A DNA stretch of 64,000 nt from assembly GCA_035578175.1 (NCBI GenBank), contig JAQMRL010000015.1, positions 18,898,672 to 18,962,671 on the forward strand, read 5' to 3'. The notes under the pieces were generated by a model, which did no database searches, was not told the origin of the DNA, and was given only the letters and a program-made list of their open reading frames with translations. The position numbers and the translations under genes are program-made. Positions 11,555 through 22,504 of this stretch are shown one piece after another (positions within the stretch are counted from its first letter, which is position 1; each line of letters starts with the position of its first letter). This DNA is from Catonia carolina. Taxonomy: Eukaryota > Arthropoda > Insecta > Hemiptera > Achilidae.

Positions 11555-11735
11555 TAGTTTTTTTAAAGTCGCATCAACAGTTTGGTCATTAGTGACTACT
11601 GTAGGTTTCGGTACTGTTATTGTGGGTTTTAACGTGTTAAATTTTCCAAATCCTAGCCAGGAATCAAATCCGGTACCTTCTGCTTTGTAGGCTAGTCGGC
11701 TATCTTAACGACTTTTCTGGTTAGGCAGGTGATAT
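11555..11735 (-). mobile_element. SINE D (tRNA-headed)
   Basis: Minus-strand repeat whose head includes the complement of GGAATCAAATCC (B-box-like) and GTAGGCTAGTCGGCTA. The other end reads AAGTCGCATCAACAG on the plus strand. The second copy, at 63256-63594, is collinear but contains a nested SINE C. Confidence 0.6.
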
Positions 11736-11967
11736 TGCAACTTCTAAAGTTTTATGATGTTTTCCCCTTTCCACAATTTGTTTCGTTACCCATGTCCATA
11801 ATTACCAGTTTCACACAGAACTCAGCGTTCTTCAAGGTTCAATATTAGAATCAGTTTTTTCTTAAATAACGTAAAACATCTGTTAAAATTTTCAATAAAT
11901 ATTATTGTAATTTCTTTTGAAGATGACACTGTATTCGCAGGACTAAACTGTGATACATCTAAAAAAA

Positions 11968-12306
11968 ACGGGCAGAGGAGTGAAGTGGTTTAAAATTACC
12001 TTCCTCGTCGAGTGAAAAAATATGCTTGTCAATGTGCAAGGCCCTCTGAAAAGCATCTACGTTCCATTCCAAAAATGTGAAAATGACATCTTTACTTCAT
12101 TCGCCACAGGTTCAGGCTTTATAATGAAATTAATCACTCTCAGAGAAGAACTCTGACTAGTGTAATTTACATCTCTACCTATTGTGTTCTTAAATGATTC
12201 AGTCATATAAGTAGCTGACCATGTAATAAGAAAGAGGACTATTTTTGTATCCCTGGAACTAGCAGATCGAGTCCAAATAACACTTCACCCGCCTGTTATG
12301 GGCAAA
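11968..12306 (-). mobile_element. Family E retroposon
   Basis: Minus-strand copy running from the TTTACTTAGTAAAAC-side body (GAGGAGTGAAGTGGTTTAAA) to the 5' head (CTAGCAGATCGAGTCCAAAT, CCTGTTATGGGCAA). The 3' tail is missing and the small internal frame is broken. Confidence 0.8.
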
Positions 12307-12340
12307 CAATTTTTCACGATCACGATGCTATCTGTTTTTT

Positions 12341-13252
12341 ACTTTCTCTTGCCTATATGAATTTAAAGGAAGGAAAGTATTGTTTTCATGTTGATTTTTC
12401 TAAATCGATTTTTCACCGGATCTACACGTTTTCAGACCCCTGAACGTAATAAACATGTTTTTAGCGATTCGTCGGCATGTGTGTGTGTACAAAATATCTC
12501 AAGAACGGAACATCATAGAAGTTGAAACTTAAAATTTAGGTATTACTAGAGAACCCGACACAAACATTTTCATTAAAATCGGTCAACCGGAAGTAGTAGT
12601 AGTTTATTCGTGTTATTTTTCATTTTATGCGATTTTCTGAAAAACGGCTAATACGATTTTTTTTTATAAAGCGCCTCATTTACTACATTTCTTATACACT
12701 ACAAGATAGGGTAGGCCCCAATCCTGCTGAAATTCTTGGGGACGCTGTCCTCTCGTAGAAAAAAATGGCTTTTTAAGATTGCGGTTTTAATATGCATTTT
12801 AGTACAAAATTCAGTTGTAGAAAATTTAAAACCTACAACTTTTATTTCAAAGATTTTTTTGTATAACGCTTAGTTTAGCGGTAATTAGTAATTTTTCTGT
12901 TTTTTTTCATGAAAATCTGTAAAAATGGGTTTTTTTAGATTTCGGCCTTAAAATATATTTTACGACATAAATGAATAATCAGATTTATAGGAAATTAAAA
13001 GATCTACAACTTTTATTATATAAATTTTTCTCTAAAGAGCCTAGTTTAGCGTGAAAGAGCGATTTTCCGTATTATTAAGCAAAACTGAGGTTGATATTCA
13101 TTTTGCATCATTTACTCATGGTTAAAATTAGGTTATGTTTTTTGAGTTTAGTTTTTTTTATATATCTAATATTTTATTACTAATGTTAGGTTATATTGTG
13201 CATTATATGAATTACCAAGAGAAAGTCGTGTGAGTGTTTTACACCAGATTTT
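12341..13252 (+). mobile_element. Family A, full length
   Basis: Runs from ACTTTCTCTTGCCTATATGA to the 3' CAAGAGAAAGTCGTGTGAGT, hairpin and ACCAGATTTTT. The TG tract is only ~10 bp. Segments GGTCAACCGGAAGTAGTAG and TACAAGATAGGGTAGGC are shared with the other full copies. No ORF. Confidence 0.85.
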
Positions 13253-14040
13253 TAACTAAAGATAGATTTGCGAGAAAGTAATGAAATAATACAAGGTATT
13301 TTCTAAAAGTAATATTATTTAGTTTATTATTGATTTATCAACAAAAGCTGTCAATTCAAACTCATTAAATGAATTTAAACTAGCCAAATAGTATTATTAT
13401 ATGCATTGAACGTAAGCAGACAATGGGCAAGCAAGTAATAGACTGAACTCTTACCATTTCTGGCAGAGTTCAGTGTTGTTAATTTTTCTCCTTATTTGAA
13501 TACAAAGTAACTTGCACATGGAAAATGTCATAAATGTTATTTCTCCTACATGATTCATTATTTATTGTATTGGATTGTATTGTATTTTGCCAATGTATTT
13601 TATGCGTACATGATTGTATCCATAGTACATTAAAAAAATACAATAAATACTTAGGTCTAGACTAAGTTGAATTTATTGCAATTAAGTTGTATTTCCACTT
13701 AGACTTTTACGCTTGTTTAAATTTCATCTAATGTTTTTTGTTCAGATTTTTTAAATATTGTAACATTTAATACAGGTTCTTTTAAGAATCATGTTTTAAA
13801 TGATAAAACTTCCTTTTAAGGATAGTACTCGAAACGGTGAAAAATTTGTTTTTTTTATATTTCCGTTTATTTGCATTTTATTATAATTCATTATTATTTG
13901 AATGAGGCAATAGTATTTATATGTTTGTGTTTATACAGTTTCTTAATGGCAAAACATAGTGTTATTAAATATATTGTACTTAATTTTTTTTTTTAAATCG
14001 GTATTCTGGAGAAAGTTTTGTAACTTTTGTAACTTTTTTT
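13253..14040. other. No gene seen
   Basis: AT-rich, unassigned. Confidence 0.4.
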
Positions 14041-14330
14041 CTCGCACTTAAAGGTCCAATTTTAGACCAAGTGCGGTGACTTTACACTTCTGGAAGCTCT
14101 TTTTGCAGCCCATATTCTCAGCATTTGTTCACTGTAGGCTTTTTGTCTTTCATCTATCCACCCAGTGTACTAGTACCGTTTTATACCGTCCAGTGTACCG
14201 TTTTATCTAGGTTTTCTATCTATCCACCCAGTGAACTAGTACCGTTTTATACCGTCCAGTGTACCGTTTTATCTAGATTTTCCCAATATCGTTTCTGACT
14301 TTTTAAAACCATTTATCCTACACATTATAT
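14041..14330 (-). mobile_element. LINE 3' fragment with 65 bp tandem duplication
   Basis: Shares TCTGGAAGCTCTTTTTGCAG and the following ~40 bp with a fragment at 55935-56185. The minus-strand translation resembles the degenerate C-terminal tail of a LINE ORF2. Bases 14155-14284 are two ~65 bp tandem units containing ACTAGTACCGTTTTATACCG. Confidence 0.5.
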
Positions 14331-14397
14331 CCACTGTTAAGTGTCTTAAAAATTTGTTTTGTCACCCGGTTTTCATCCATGCTATACAGATGTCTGT

Positions 14398-14815
14398 ACA
14401 GGTGACACAGCTCTCTCAAGAATTTCAGGAGACGCTTACACTATTTTGTAAAGCATGAAGAATCTAGTAAATAAGGCGATTTACAAAAAAGACGTAGAAG
14501 CCGTTTTATGAGAAAAATTTCAAAAAAAGAAAAATTGCACGAATAAACAACTACTTTCAGTTTACCGATTCTTATGAAAATGTTCCTGTCATCAAATGGT
14601 AGCCTTACCTAGCTTAAGTTTCCAGTTACAACTTCGTACGATATTTCGTTCTTGAGATATTTTGTTTACACACAAACCAATCGCTAAAAACATATTTTTT
14701 TTGGGTTCAGGGGGCTTGAAAACGTGTATTTTTGGTAAAAACTCGACTTCAAAAATAAACATGAAAACAATAGACATATTTCTTCCCTACATATTCATAT
14801 AGATGAAGAGAAAGT
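14398..14815 (-). mobile_element. Family A 5' half
   Basis: Carries the 5' half of A in reverse: TTTACCGATTCTTATGAAAA, the TTTGTTTACACACAAACC remnant of the TG site, and GAAGAGAAAGT at the 5' terminus. The 3' half is absent. Confidence 0.75.
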
Positions 14816-15002
14816 AAAAAATATGACTATTTACAATCAAAGTATTGTTCACTTGGATACAACCTCTCCTCTTACCCGTACTTGAATCTATTTCAACCGT
14901 ACACATACAATTGGTTTAATAACACACTTTATTTAACACCATCGGTTCCACCGGCATAATAGTCCACTAACAGCAACGACGTGCAAACACACAAAATGAT
15001 TC

Positions 15003-15657
15003 TAAAAACTCAATAAATTAAACAAAATCGAATTCTATGATATAATCTACCTGTTTCTAGAAAAGAACAATTAAATGAAACGGACCTGCTCTTACGAAAA
15101 GAAATTCAAACAAAAGCTATTGTTTTCAAAACATGATTGTCTCTTTAACGCTATTGCATAGCCAATATCTAAAAGAAATCATTAAATAAAACATCGAACT
15201 CTATTATAAACTACCTGTTTATAGAAAACAACAATTAAATGAAACGGACCTGCTCTTACGAAAAGAAATTCAAACAAAATCTATTGTTCTTAAAACATAA
15301 TAGTCTCTTTAACACTATTGCATAGCCAATATTAAAAAAAAATCAATAAATAAAACATAATCGAACTCTCTTATAATCTACCTGTTTCTAGAAAACAACA
15401 ATTAAATGAAATGGACCTACTCCTACGAAAAGAAATTCAAACAAAAACTATTGTTTTCAAAACATAATTTGTCTCTTTAACACTATCGCATAGCCAATAT
15501 CTAAAAAAAATCAATAAATAAAACATAATCGAACTCTATATAATCTACCTATTTCTAGAAAGCAAAAAATAAATGAAACGGACCTGATCTTACGAAAAGA
15601 AATTCACACAAAATCTATTGTTCTCAAAACATAATTGTCTCTTTAACACTATTGCAT
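15003..15657 (+). repeat. ~165 bp tandem array, about four units
   Basis: The marker CTACCTGTTTCTAGAAAA recurs at about 15050, 15214, 15381 and 15548 (spacing 164-167 bp). Each unit also has GAAACGGACCTGCTCTTACG and CACTATTGCATAGCCAATAT. The last unit is split by a LINE insertion and resumes at 16160. Confidence 0.85.
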
Positions 15658-16159
15658 CTTCTTCAGGTGCCTTCTCCATTACGAAGGTTGGCTATCATCA
15701 TGGTCTGTCGCACCTTGTCCACTGCTGCTCTGAAAAGGTCATGCGACGAGCAGTTAAACGCTTCTCTCACGTTTCTTAACCAGGATATTCGTCTGCGTCC
15801 CACCGAGCGTTTACCAACGAGTTTCCCTTGAATTATGAGATGCAGAATCTCATATTTAGGCCCCCTCAAGATGTGTCCAAGGTATGCCAGTTTTCTTATA
15901 TTTACGCTCTGCAGGATTTCCAGCTCTTTCCCCATTCTTCTGAGGACTTCCATATTTGTGACCCTGTCTGTCCATGGTATTCGAAGCATCCTCCGGTAGG
16001 TCCACATTTCTAACGCTTGTAGACGGGTCTCACATTCTTTGGTGAGTGTCCACGCCTCTACCCCATACAAGAGGATGGGAAAGACGTAGCATTTCAAGAG
16101 GCAGATCCTGGTTTCGAGGCTCAGGTCGCGGGCCGATAGAAGAGGTCTCATTTTTAGAA
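15658..16159 (-). mobile_element. 5'-truncated LINE inserted in the tandem array
   Basis: Both sides carry ATTGCAT (15651-15657 and 16160-16166) and the array unit resumes exactly after the element, so the boundaries are clear. The minus strand encodes an intact ~160-residue ORF2 C-terminus. Confidence 0.85.
15663..16157 (-). pseudogene. Non-LTR reverse transcriptase, C-terminal ~160 residues
   Basis: The frame includes LSLETRICLLKCYVFPILLY, GVEAWTLT, ALEMWTYRRMLRIPWTDRVT, NMEVLRRM and LAYLGHILRG, then GRRRISWLRNVREAF. This is the thumb and C-terminal domain that follows the YADD catalytic palm in LINE ORF2 proteins; the palm and endonuclease are missing. It is unbroken in the part retained, suggesting a fairly young insertion. 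RTE- or Jockey-like assignment is by general resemblance only. Confidence 0.85.
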
Positions 16160-16200
16160 ATTGCATAGCCAATATCTAAAAAAAATACTAGTCGATTAAG
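16160..16200 (+). repeat. End of the 165 bp tandem array
   Basis: ATTGCATAGCCAATATCTAA resumes the interrupted fourth unit. Confidence 0.7.
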
Positions 16201-17304
16201 TGAAAACATGTAGATACACACCCATCCTTGCCAATTTATTACTTGAATGCTCCCGCAAACGTATGTTATCATTAGCAAGACATGTAACATTAATACAATA
16301 TTCGGTTCATGAGTTTTATAGTTTCGTCATTTGAAAGGTTATCTTAGTTCAAGGTAAAATAAGGTGACAAGGTTCTTAAGTTATGTAGATACATTTGCAA
16401 TTCAATAACTACATAATATATTATTTATTTAAACTTAAATATCTAATCTAGTGCAATCTAAACACATACATACAAACAAAAAGAATTTCGATACATATTT
16501 AAATTTAGAAAACAGTAGTAAAATTAATAAACAATTACGAAATTTAAATTCAGTTCGTTCAAAAACAATATTAATAGTCATATTTAATTATAACCTGCTT
16601 TAAAAAATAAATTTAATATTTTACTGACAGACACGTACAAGGTTTGAAGATTAGAATGGTTTGCTTTTAAGTAACAAAAAAACTGAATTTCTAAAATTAA
16701 TTATCATTGAATATACAAACGAATACGCACACCCTTATGGTATTGTTTTAAAAGAAATGAAACCGCATTCCAATAATAAATTTATAAAAAACAAACATAT
16801 AAATGTTCATGTATATCTATCTACCTATATATGATAATGATAATTATCAAATTCGGACAATGATAATGAAATGTGAATTTAAATTATAAACCTTATGGCA
16901 ATATATTAATAATAAGGTCATTATTTAATAAGCCCTTAAGGTATAATACCAAGTCCAGTTTATTAGAAGGACAAGTGTATTATCTCAATTAAAAATCTTT
17001 GAATAAAGTGGTTTACCAAAAAATGTTTAAAGTTTGTTAAAAGTTCACTTGAAGCAATATATAGCCGTTATTTAGCAATTTTGTGATTCTCCCCCACATG
17101 AAAATAGCCTTAAGAAATTTTATAATGTGTATAAAAATATAAGGTGAATTTTATATCTTAAATAAATAAATGAAATCGATTAATTGTAGTCTATGTAATA
17201 TTAATATGTGTATAACCGTTTTAAAACATTTACGGTGTCGCAATAAAAGCGCACAGTAAACGAATTTCGTTGGTCAGTAGGCCCTTACCTTCCTAGAAAA
17301 AAGA
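16201..17304. other. AT-rich, no gene seen
   Basis: No recognised element until 17227-17295, which resembles 9201-9275. Confidence 0.4.
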
Positions 17305-18115
17305 TTCTGGTGTGAAACACTCATACAACTTTCTCTTGCCAGTGAAAATAATTAACATTTTAACCTAACATTATTAATAAAATATTAGAATTAAATAAAA
17401 AAACTAATCTAAACATAACCTAATATTAATCATGAACGACGCAAAATGAAAATCAACCTCAGTTTGGCTTAAAAATGCGGAAAATCACTCTTTCACTCTA
17501 AACTAGGCTCTGTAGAGAAAAATGCTCTACACAAAAGTTGTAGATCTTTTAATTTCCTATAAATTTAATTATCTCCTACACTTTTGTCGTAAAATGCATA
17601 CTAAGGCCGAAATCTTAAAAAAATAAATTTTGCTCACGGTTTCATGAGAAAAAGCAGAAAGTCGCTAATTACCGCTAAACTAAGCGTTATAAAAAAACAA
17701 TGTTAGAAATAAAAGATCTTAAAAACTAATTTTTTTACGTGAAAACAGCCCCTCCAAGAATTTGAACAGCCATGACGCGTACCCTATCTTGTGAATCATA
17801 AAAAATCAGTAAACCAGGCGATTTAAAAAAAAAATAGTAGAACCAGTTTTTGAGAAAATCGCAAAAAAATGAAAAATTACACGAATAAATTACTACTTCC
17901 TGTTGATAATTAAAAAATCTGTTGACCGATTTTGATGAAAATGTTCGTGTCGGGTTCGGTAGTGGTATGTAACTTAAGTTTTAAGTTTGAAGTTCGTACA
18001 ATGTTCCGTTCATGAGATATTCTGCCCACACACACACACACACACACACCCGCACGCGCACGCGCTCACCCACACACCCACACACACACACACACAAACA
18101 CATACACAAGCACAC

Positions 18116-18162
<47 letters not shown>

Positions 18163-18258
18163 GACAGACCAATGGCTAAAACATGTTTTTTGGGTTCACG
18201 GGTCTGAAAACGTGTAGATCTGGTGAAAACTCGATTTCAAAAAATTAACATGAAATTA
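17305..18258 (-). mobile_element. Family A, near full length
   Basis: Plus-strand start TTCTGGTGTGAAACACTCAT (3' end reversed), through AGATCTTTTAATTTCC and TTGACCGATTTTGATGAAAA, a compound CA tract, and GTTTTTTGGGTTCACGGGTC; it loses homology in the terminal ACTTTCTC block, replaced by GA-rich sequence. Confidence 0.8.
18027..18161 (+). repeat. Compound (CA)n microsatellite in family A
   Basis: CA repeats interrupted by CG, CCCA, CAAA and CATA variants at the usual A position. Confidence 0.95.
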
Positions 18259-18355
18259 ACATGGAAGAGGAGGAGGAGGAGTAAGAGGAAGCGGAAGAAT
18301 TCTTCGAAAATAAGAAAATATAAAGAAGAACGAGAAGGGATGTGGGGAGGTATAG

Positions 18356-18540
18356 GAGAAAGAATATGGTTAATTGAACCCCAACCATCAAAGTACACCG
18401 GCAACCACTGTCTGGTATTCAAATTCGTATAAAATTAACTACCTTTTCTAGGATTTGTACCAGAACTTCGTTTCCGGAAATCAGCTGTTAAGCAGCTGAC
18501 TCGTGGCGACGACTTTACCTCTAGACCAACCCGGTGGGTT
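18356..18540 (-). mobile_element. SINE A, 3'-truncated
   Basis: Retains the tRNA-like head (complement of CCCACCGGGTTGGTCTAGAG) and body to TGGTTAATTGAACCCCAACC. The A-rich half is replaced by a GA-rich tract at 18258-18355. Confidence 0.8.
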
Positions 18541-19070
18541 TATAACCAGATTACAAAACATTTTGTAATGGCTAAGTTATGTTACTAAAGAATCTATATT
18601 TTCACACAAGATAACGATATCAACATAGACAAAGTTTTATAATATTAATTTTATTAACTATTAATTAATGATATCAGTCAATCTTAGTCTATTTAATGAA
18701 CTAATATTTTATTTCATACCATAAATTGAACGATTAATTAGATCAATATTGATGTATATTTTAAATTATCAATTGATTTAATTGATGAAACATGTAATTG
18801 CGCAAAATCCTGCATTGATTGAGTCGTCTTAATATTATCAATTAATATAAATTTTATTGCTCATTAAATTGTATATGTGTTTAGAATTTAATTAATTATG
18901 TATTACTTTATAATAAATATTTTATTCAAATCACAAAAAGTACATACTACTGAAATTGTTTTCTACGTAAATTGTATTTTATATCTTGTTTTCGATTAAG
19001 TAATCGATCTTTCGTAAATTATTGACATTTTTTCCTTTTTCTTAAGGTATTTTAATTGGATCGAATTTTT
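18541..19070. other. AT-rich, no gene seen
   Basis: Many ATTAAT/GATATC motifs; no recognised family. Confidence 0.4.
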
Positions 19071-19100
19071 ACTTTCTCTTGCCCTATAGGAATGATCTGT
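19071..19100 (+). mobile_element. Family A 5' terminus scrap
   Basis: ACTTTCTCTTGCCCTATAGG preceded by T5; homology stops after ~30 bp. Confidence 0.5.
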
Positions 19101-19243
19101 AGCTGTATGTATCATTCTTGGTTGCTTATAACAGGCAGGTGGAGTGTTAAATTATTTGCACTCAATCTGTTAGTTCCAGGGCTACAAAAAGTATTTCTGT
19201 TTCATATCACATAGTCAGCCAATTATAAAATATGACGGAGATA

Positions 19244-20583
19244 ACGGGTGTTTCAAAAAGGACGCACTTCGAAGTTTGAGAACGCTAATTTATTACATTA
19301 AGTAATTACAAATTATACGGTATGAAATTATTACCTTTATAACATTTAGATTACCTTTAAAACTTAACAGTAAATGTTCAAAATGACTTCCTCCACATGT
19401 AATGCAAGTTCGAACACGTTTCATAACATTTGCAGCCCTTTTTCGTAGTGTTTGCTCATTAATGTTTGTAATCTTACTTTCAATATTAGCCTTCAATTCT
19501 TCAATTGTATGAGGTTTGTTTTTTAAAAACCTTACTCTTTAAATTCCCCCAAGGAAAAAATTCGCAGGAGTAAGATCTGGGGATCTTGGTGGCCACAATC
19601 CTTTTGATATCACACGATGGCGAAAAAATTCTCGTAACATATTCAGCGTTTCAGTAGAAGTATGGCACGTTGCGTTATCCTACTGAAACCAACAATCTCG
19701 ATCGTGTAATTCTAACAACGCTATAAATTGTTCAATTAAGTTGCGGTACACCACACCATCTACAGATGTGTCAAAAAATAAAGGCCCAACAATACGACGC
19801 CGGGAGATCGCACACCAAACACCAATTTTACGTGCGTGTAGTGGACGTTCATGAAATGTGTAAGGATTATGAGTGCTCCATATTCGGCAGTTTTGGCTGT
19901 TGATGTAACCATCCAAGTGGAACCATGCTTCGTCACTGAAATAAACACGATCTAATATTTCAACACCGTTGTCATTAACAAGAGAACGTATCCAACGAAA
20001 ATACTGTATACGTTTCCCATGGTCAACTTCTTTCAGTTCATGAACGACACCGATGCGGTAAGGATGCAGATTTAATTTTTTTGTAGCCCTTAAAGCGGAA
20101 GATAGTGACAATCCAGCCTGTGAAGATAACTTTCTAAGTGATTTGCCGGGTGATGTAGTCAAACGTTGTTTCACATCGTCCAAAACTTGTTCTGTTAACA
20201 CTGATGGTCGACTTGTGCTTTTTCGATCCTGTTCACTGCCAGTCTCACGAAATTTATTAATCAGACGCGATATTGTGGCGTTATTAGGTACTTCAGAATT
20301 GGGAAATTTTAACTGGAACTCGTCTTTCACTCGTTCGTAAGATTTATATGCGCAATAACTTTCAATAATAAAAACACGTTCATCCTTTGAAAATACCATG
20401 TTTGAACTTATACAGACACTACAGACACAAATGAATACTGGGATAGCACTAGTACATGTCAGTAATACACAATGGGTCAACAATAAGTACGGTAGTGCCA
20501 ACTGTTATTTGGGGGAAAAATATTCCCTATGCAGAAAATATTAACCCTTAAACTTCGCAGTGCGTCCTTTTTGAAACACCCGG
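19244..20583 (-). mobile_element. Tc1/mariner-superfamily element, nearly complete
   Basis: 1340 bp between TA sites (19242-19243, 20584-20585). Inverted ends GGGTGTTTCAAAAAGGACGC are shared over ~32 bp with a few mismatches. The whole interior is one transposase pseudogene on the minus strand. Confidence 0.9.
19293..20399 (-). pseudogene. Tc1/mariner transposase (helix-turn-helix plus DDE), one stop and one frameshift
   Basis: Start chosen at MVFSKDERVFIIESYCAYKS (20399), because upstream residues are terminal-repeat read-through. An N-terminal HTH region (ATISRLINKFRETGS) and TTSPGKSLRKLSSQAGLS precede the catalytic core. First acidic motif VYFSDEAWFHLDGY; second DNATCHT, directly preceded by an in-frame TAG where Gln is expected; third region RSPDLTPANFF has Asn where relatives usually have Asp. 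A one-base frameshift follows at ~19543, and the C-terminus IEELKANIESK...CGGSHFEHLL is intact in the next frame. Domain order matches insect transposases with a DUF4817-type HTH. Inactive as read. Confidence 0.85.
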
Positions 20584-20640
20584 TATTTACAAACAGAAGA
20601 CATATAGGTGTAAATGACTCTAATCAGACTTATCTCCTCT

Positions 20641-20790
20641 AAGGCGAGAACGTGCTCGCCTCTCATCATGCGGTCTTGGGTTCGAATCCCATTCAGGCAC
20701 GGCATATTTTCATACTTTACAAAAAAAATAATTTCATCCTTTCCCGTCTGCATTAGCAGTAATTGCAGAACAGTCGGACGTTAAAAAAAA
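20641..20790 (+). mobile_element. SINE C nested in family E
   Basis: TCGCCTCTCATCATGCGGTC, B box GGTTCGAATCC, CAGGCACGGCATATTTTCAT and CAGTCGGACGTTAAAAAAAA. The target TCCTCT occurs on both sides and the E sequence resumes afterwards. The first ~20 bp of the tRNA-like head is missing or altered. Confidence 0.8.
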
Positions 20791-20990
20791 TCCTCTGAGA
20801 ATAATGAATTGGGTCTTTTCTGTTATTCCCTCCGAGCACAATTTTTCATATTTTTTAATATTTCGTATGCAAACTTGCAGTATTAAAATCGTACACCAAT
20901 ATTCTTCAAGTTAATTTCTATTTCATATAATGAATTAATATAATAATTTCACTAACCTTCTTTTTAAACTGCGTCACCTTTATTGTAATT

Positions 20991-21036
20991 TCTACTTACA
21001 CGTGTTTCGGTGGATCCACCATCATCAGAGTAAATG
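20991..21036 (-). ncRNA. Hammerhead-like motif, inverted copy
   Basis: Exact reverse complement of the motif at 21209-21252, on the minus strand of the left arm. Confidence 0.45.
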
Positions 21037-21208
21037 AAAAATTGAAACTAACAATTTTTTTCACATTTATTTAAAATTTACAGAAGATGGTACATCTTCA
21101 GTCACTTGTATAAAACTGTTTTAATCAGTTTTATACAAGTGACTGAAGATGTACCATCTTCTGTAAATTTTAAATAAATGTGAAAAAATTTTTATTTTCA
21201 ATTTTTCA

Positions 21209-21252
21209 TTTACTCTGATGATGGTGGATCCACCGAAACACGTGTAAGTAGA
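21209..21252 (+). ncRNA. Hammerhead-like ribozyme motif
   Basis: CTGATGA (21215-21221), an extra T, GGTG/CACC stem II with loop GATC (21223-21234), GAAA (21235-21238), stem III ACAC/GTGT without loop (21238-21245), A21246 as the predicted cleavage position, then AGTAGA pairing with TTTACT before the core (five Watson-Crick pairs plus one G-U). All core segments are in type I order. The single extra U between CUGAUGA and stem II departs from consensus, so activity is uncertain. Confidence 0.45.
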
Positions 21253-21740
21253 AATTACAATAAAGGTGACGCAGTTTAAAAAGAAGGTTAGTGAAATTAT
21301 TATATTAATTCATTATATGAAATAGAAATAATTTCAAACTGCAGGGATGCATTATAAAGATTTATCTTCAAGTTAAGTTTAAAATATAGGTTTTCAGAAA
21401 GCCTGGCATTCTGATAAGCATACTGCCTCTAGAGCAGTGATTCTCACTCAACCTTTTTGTGCTCTGCAACCCCCAAATAGTAAAAATAAATAAAATTAAT
21501 AATTCGCGATCCCCCTTTTGATAATAATAGTAACCCCTAATATTAATAATTGAATTTTGACTGTAATTGTAAATGTAAAATGTTATTTTTAATATTATAT
21601 AATCAAACTGCACTAATTTTATGTCTCTAAAAATGATGTAAAGTTTTATAAGTAGTTTGTAATGAATGCTCACTAAAATATATTGTAATATTTTTGTAAT
21701 ATTTGTAATATTTTTTCTCGTTTCTGATATTGTGCTAGTA

Positions 21741-22504
21741 CGAGGGGTGTTCAGAAAGTAAGTTATGTTTTTAAAAAAAACAAGTAAAACAATTTTTTTT
21801 CAACACAATTTTATTTCTACATGGAAGCCCAAATCTTAAACTATTTTTCGACATAGTTTCCACTGATTTTCAAACACTTGTTGTAGCGGGTGATCAATTT
21901 GTCTATACCCTCTTCGTAGAAGGTTCCCGCCAACGAATGTAGCCACGACTCCACGGCAGTTTTCACTTCATCGTCGGTTTCAAAGCGTTGGCCGCCTAGC
22001 TTGCGCTTCATGTGCAGGAACAAGTGGTAGTTAGATGGTGCCAAGTCCGGGCTGTAGGGCGGGTGATCAAACTGCTCCCAATGAAATTGTCGAACCAATG
22101 TTTGAGTGTCACCAGTGGTATGGGGCCGAGCATTGTCATGGAGCAAGGAACACAATTCCGTTACTGAGCATTCCTCTCTGTTTGTTTCGAACAAACGGAA
22201 AGGAACTCTCACTCATCACGTCTTCCCTGTAAACATCTCAAAGTTGACGATAAATTTCAGCCGGTTTCACATTCCTTGTATTCAAAAATCGTATTAGAGA
22301 ACAAATCTCACAATCGGCGGGATCACTAATTGTCTTAAACATTTTAAACGTTCAGAGAAAACTGAAAACACAACGTAGAACAACTACAATGGTGTGAGTC
22401 GATAGCCAGTGAACAAGGACGACTAGTGCGCATGCGCGGAACACAGATTGCAGCGCTACAGCGGCAGTAGAATGAAACAGTACTTACTTTCTGAACACGC
22501 CTCG
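21741..22504 (-). mobile_element. Internally deleted mariner nested in the hAT element
   Basis: 764 bp between TA sites (21739-21740, 22505-22506). Ends are CGAGGGGTGTTCAGAAAGTA and, inverted, CGAGGCGTGTTCAGAAAGTA. The transposase gene on the minus strand has lost its middle. Confidence 0.9.
21841..22339 (-). pseudogene. Mariner transposase, N- and C-terminal parts fused by deletion
   Basis: Reading down from ~22339: FKTISDPADCEICSLIRFLN then NVKPAEIYRQL, a stop, and DVYREDVMSES, which is the mariner N-terminal HTH. The next recognisable part is LLHDNARPHT...HPPYSPDLAPSNYHLF and GGQRFETDDEVKTAVESWLH, ending with LKISGNYVEK. The first catalytic Asp and ~120 residues are deleted; the second Asp (HDNARPH) remains, but the usual third position (DLAPSD) reads DLAPSN. 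Non-functional. Confidence 0.85.

Larger units (their letters stand above)
20912..21331. mobile_element. Palindromic retroelement terminus (Penelope-like?) with hammerhead-like motif in each arm
   Basis: Two ~206 bp arms (20912-21118 and 21126-21331) are near-perfect inverted copies around a 7 bp loop. Each arm contains TGATGATGGTGGATCCACCG followed by AAACACGTGTAAGTAG. Penelope-like elements are known to carry small hammerhead ribozymes in terminal repeats and to form inverted arrangements; no RT or GIY-YIG frame is present here, so the family is inferred. Confidence 0.6.

Noticed and set aside
15003..15657. Regularly spaced repeats, considered as a CRISPR array
   Set aside because: Whole ~165 bp units repeat without unique spacers, and the context is eukaryotic.
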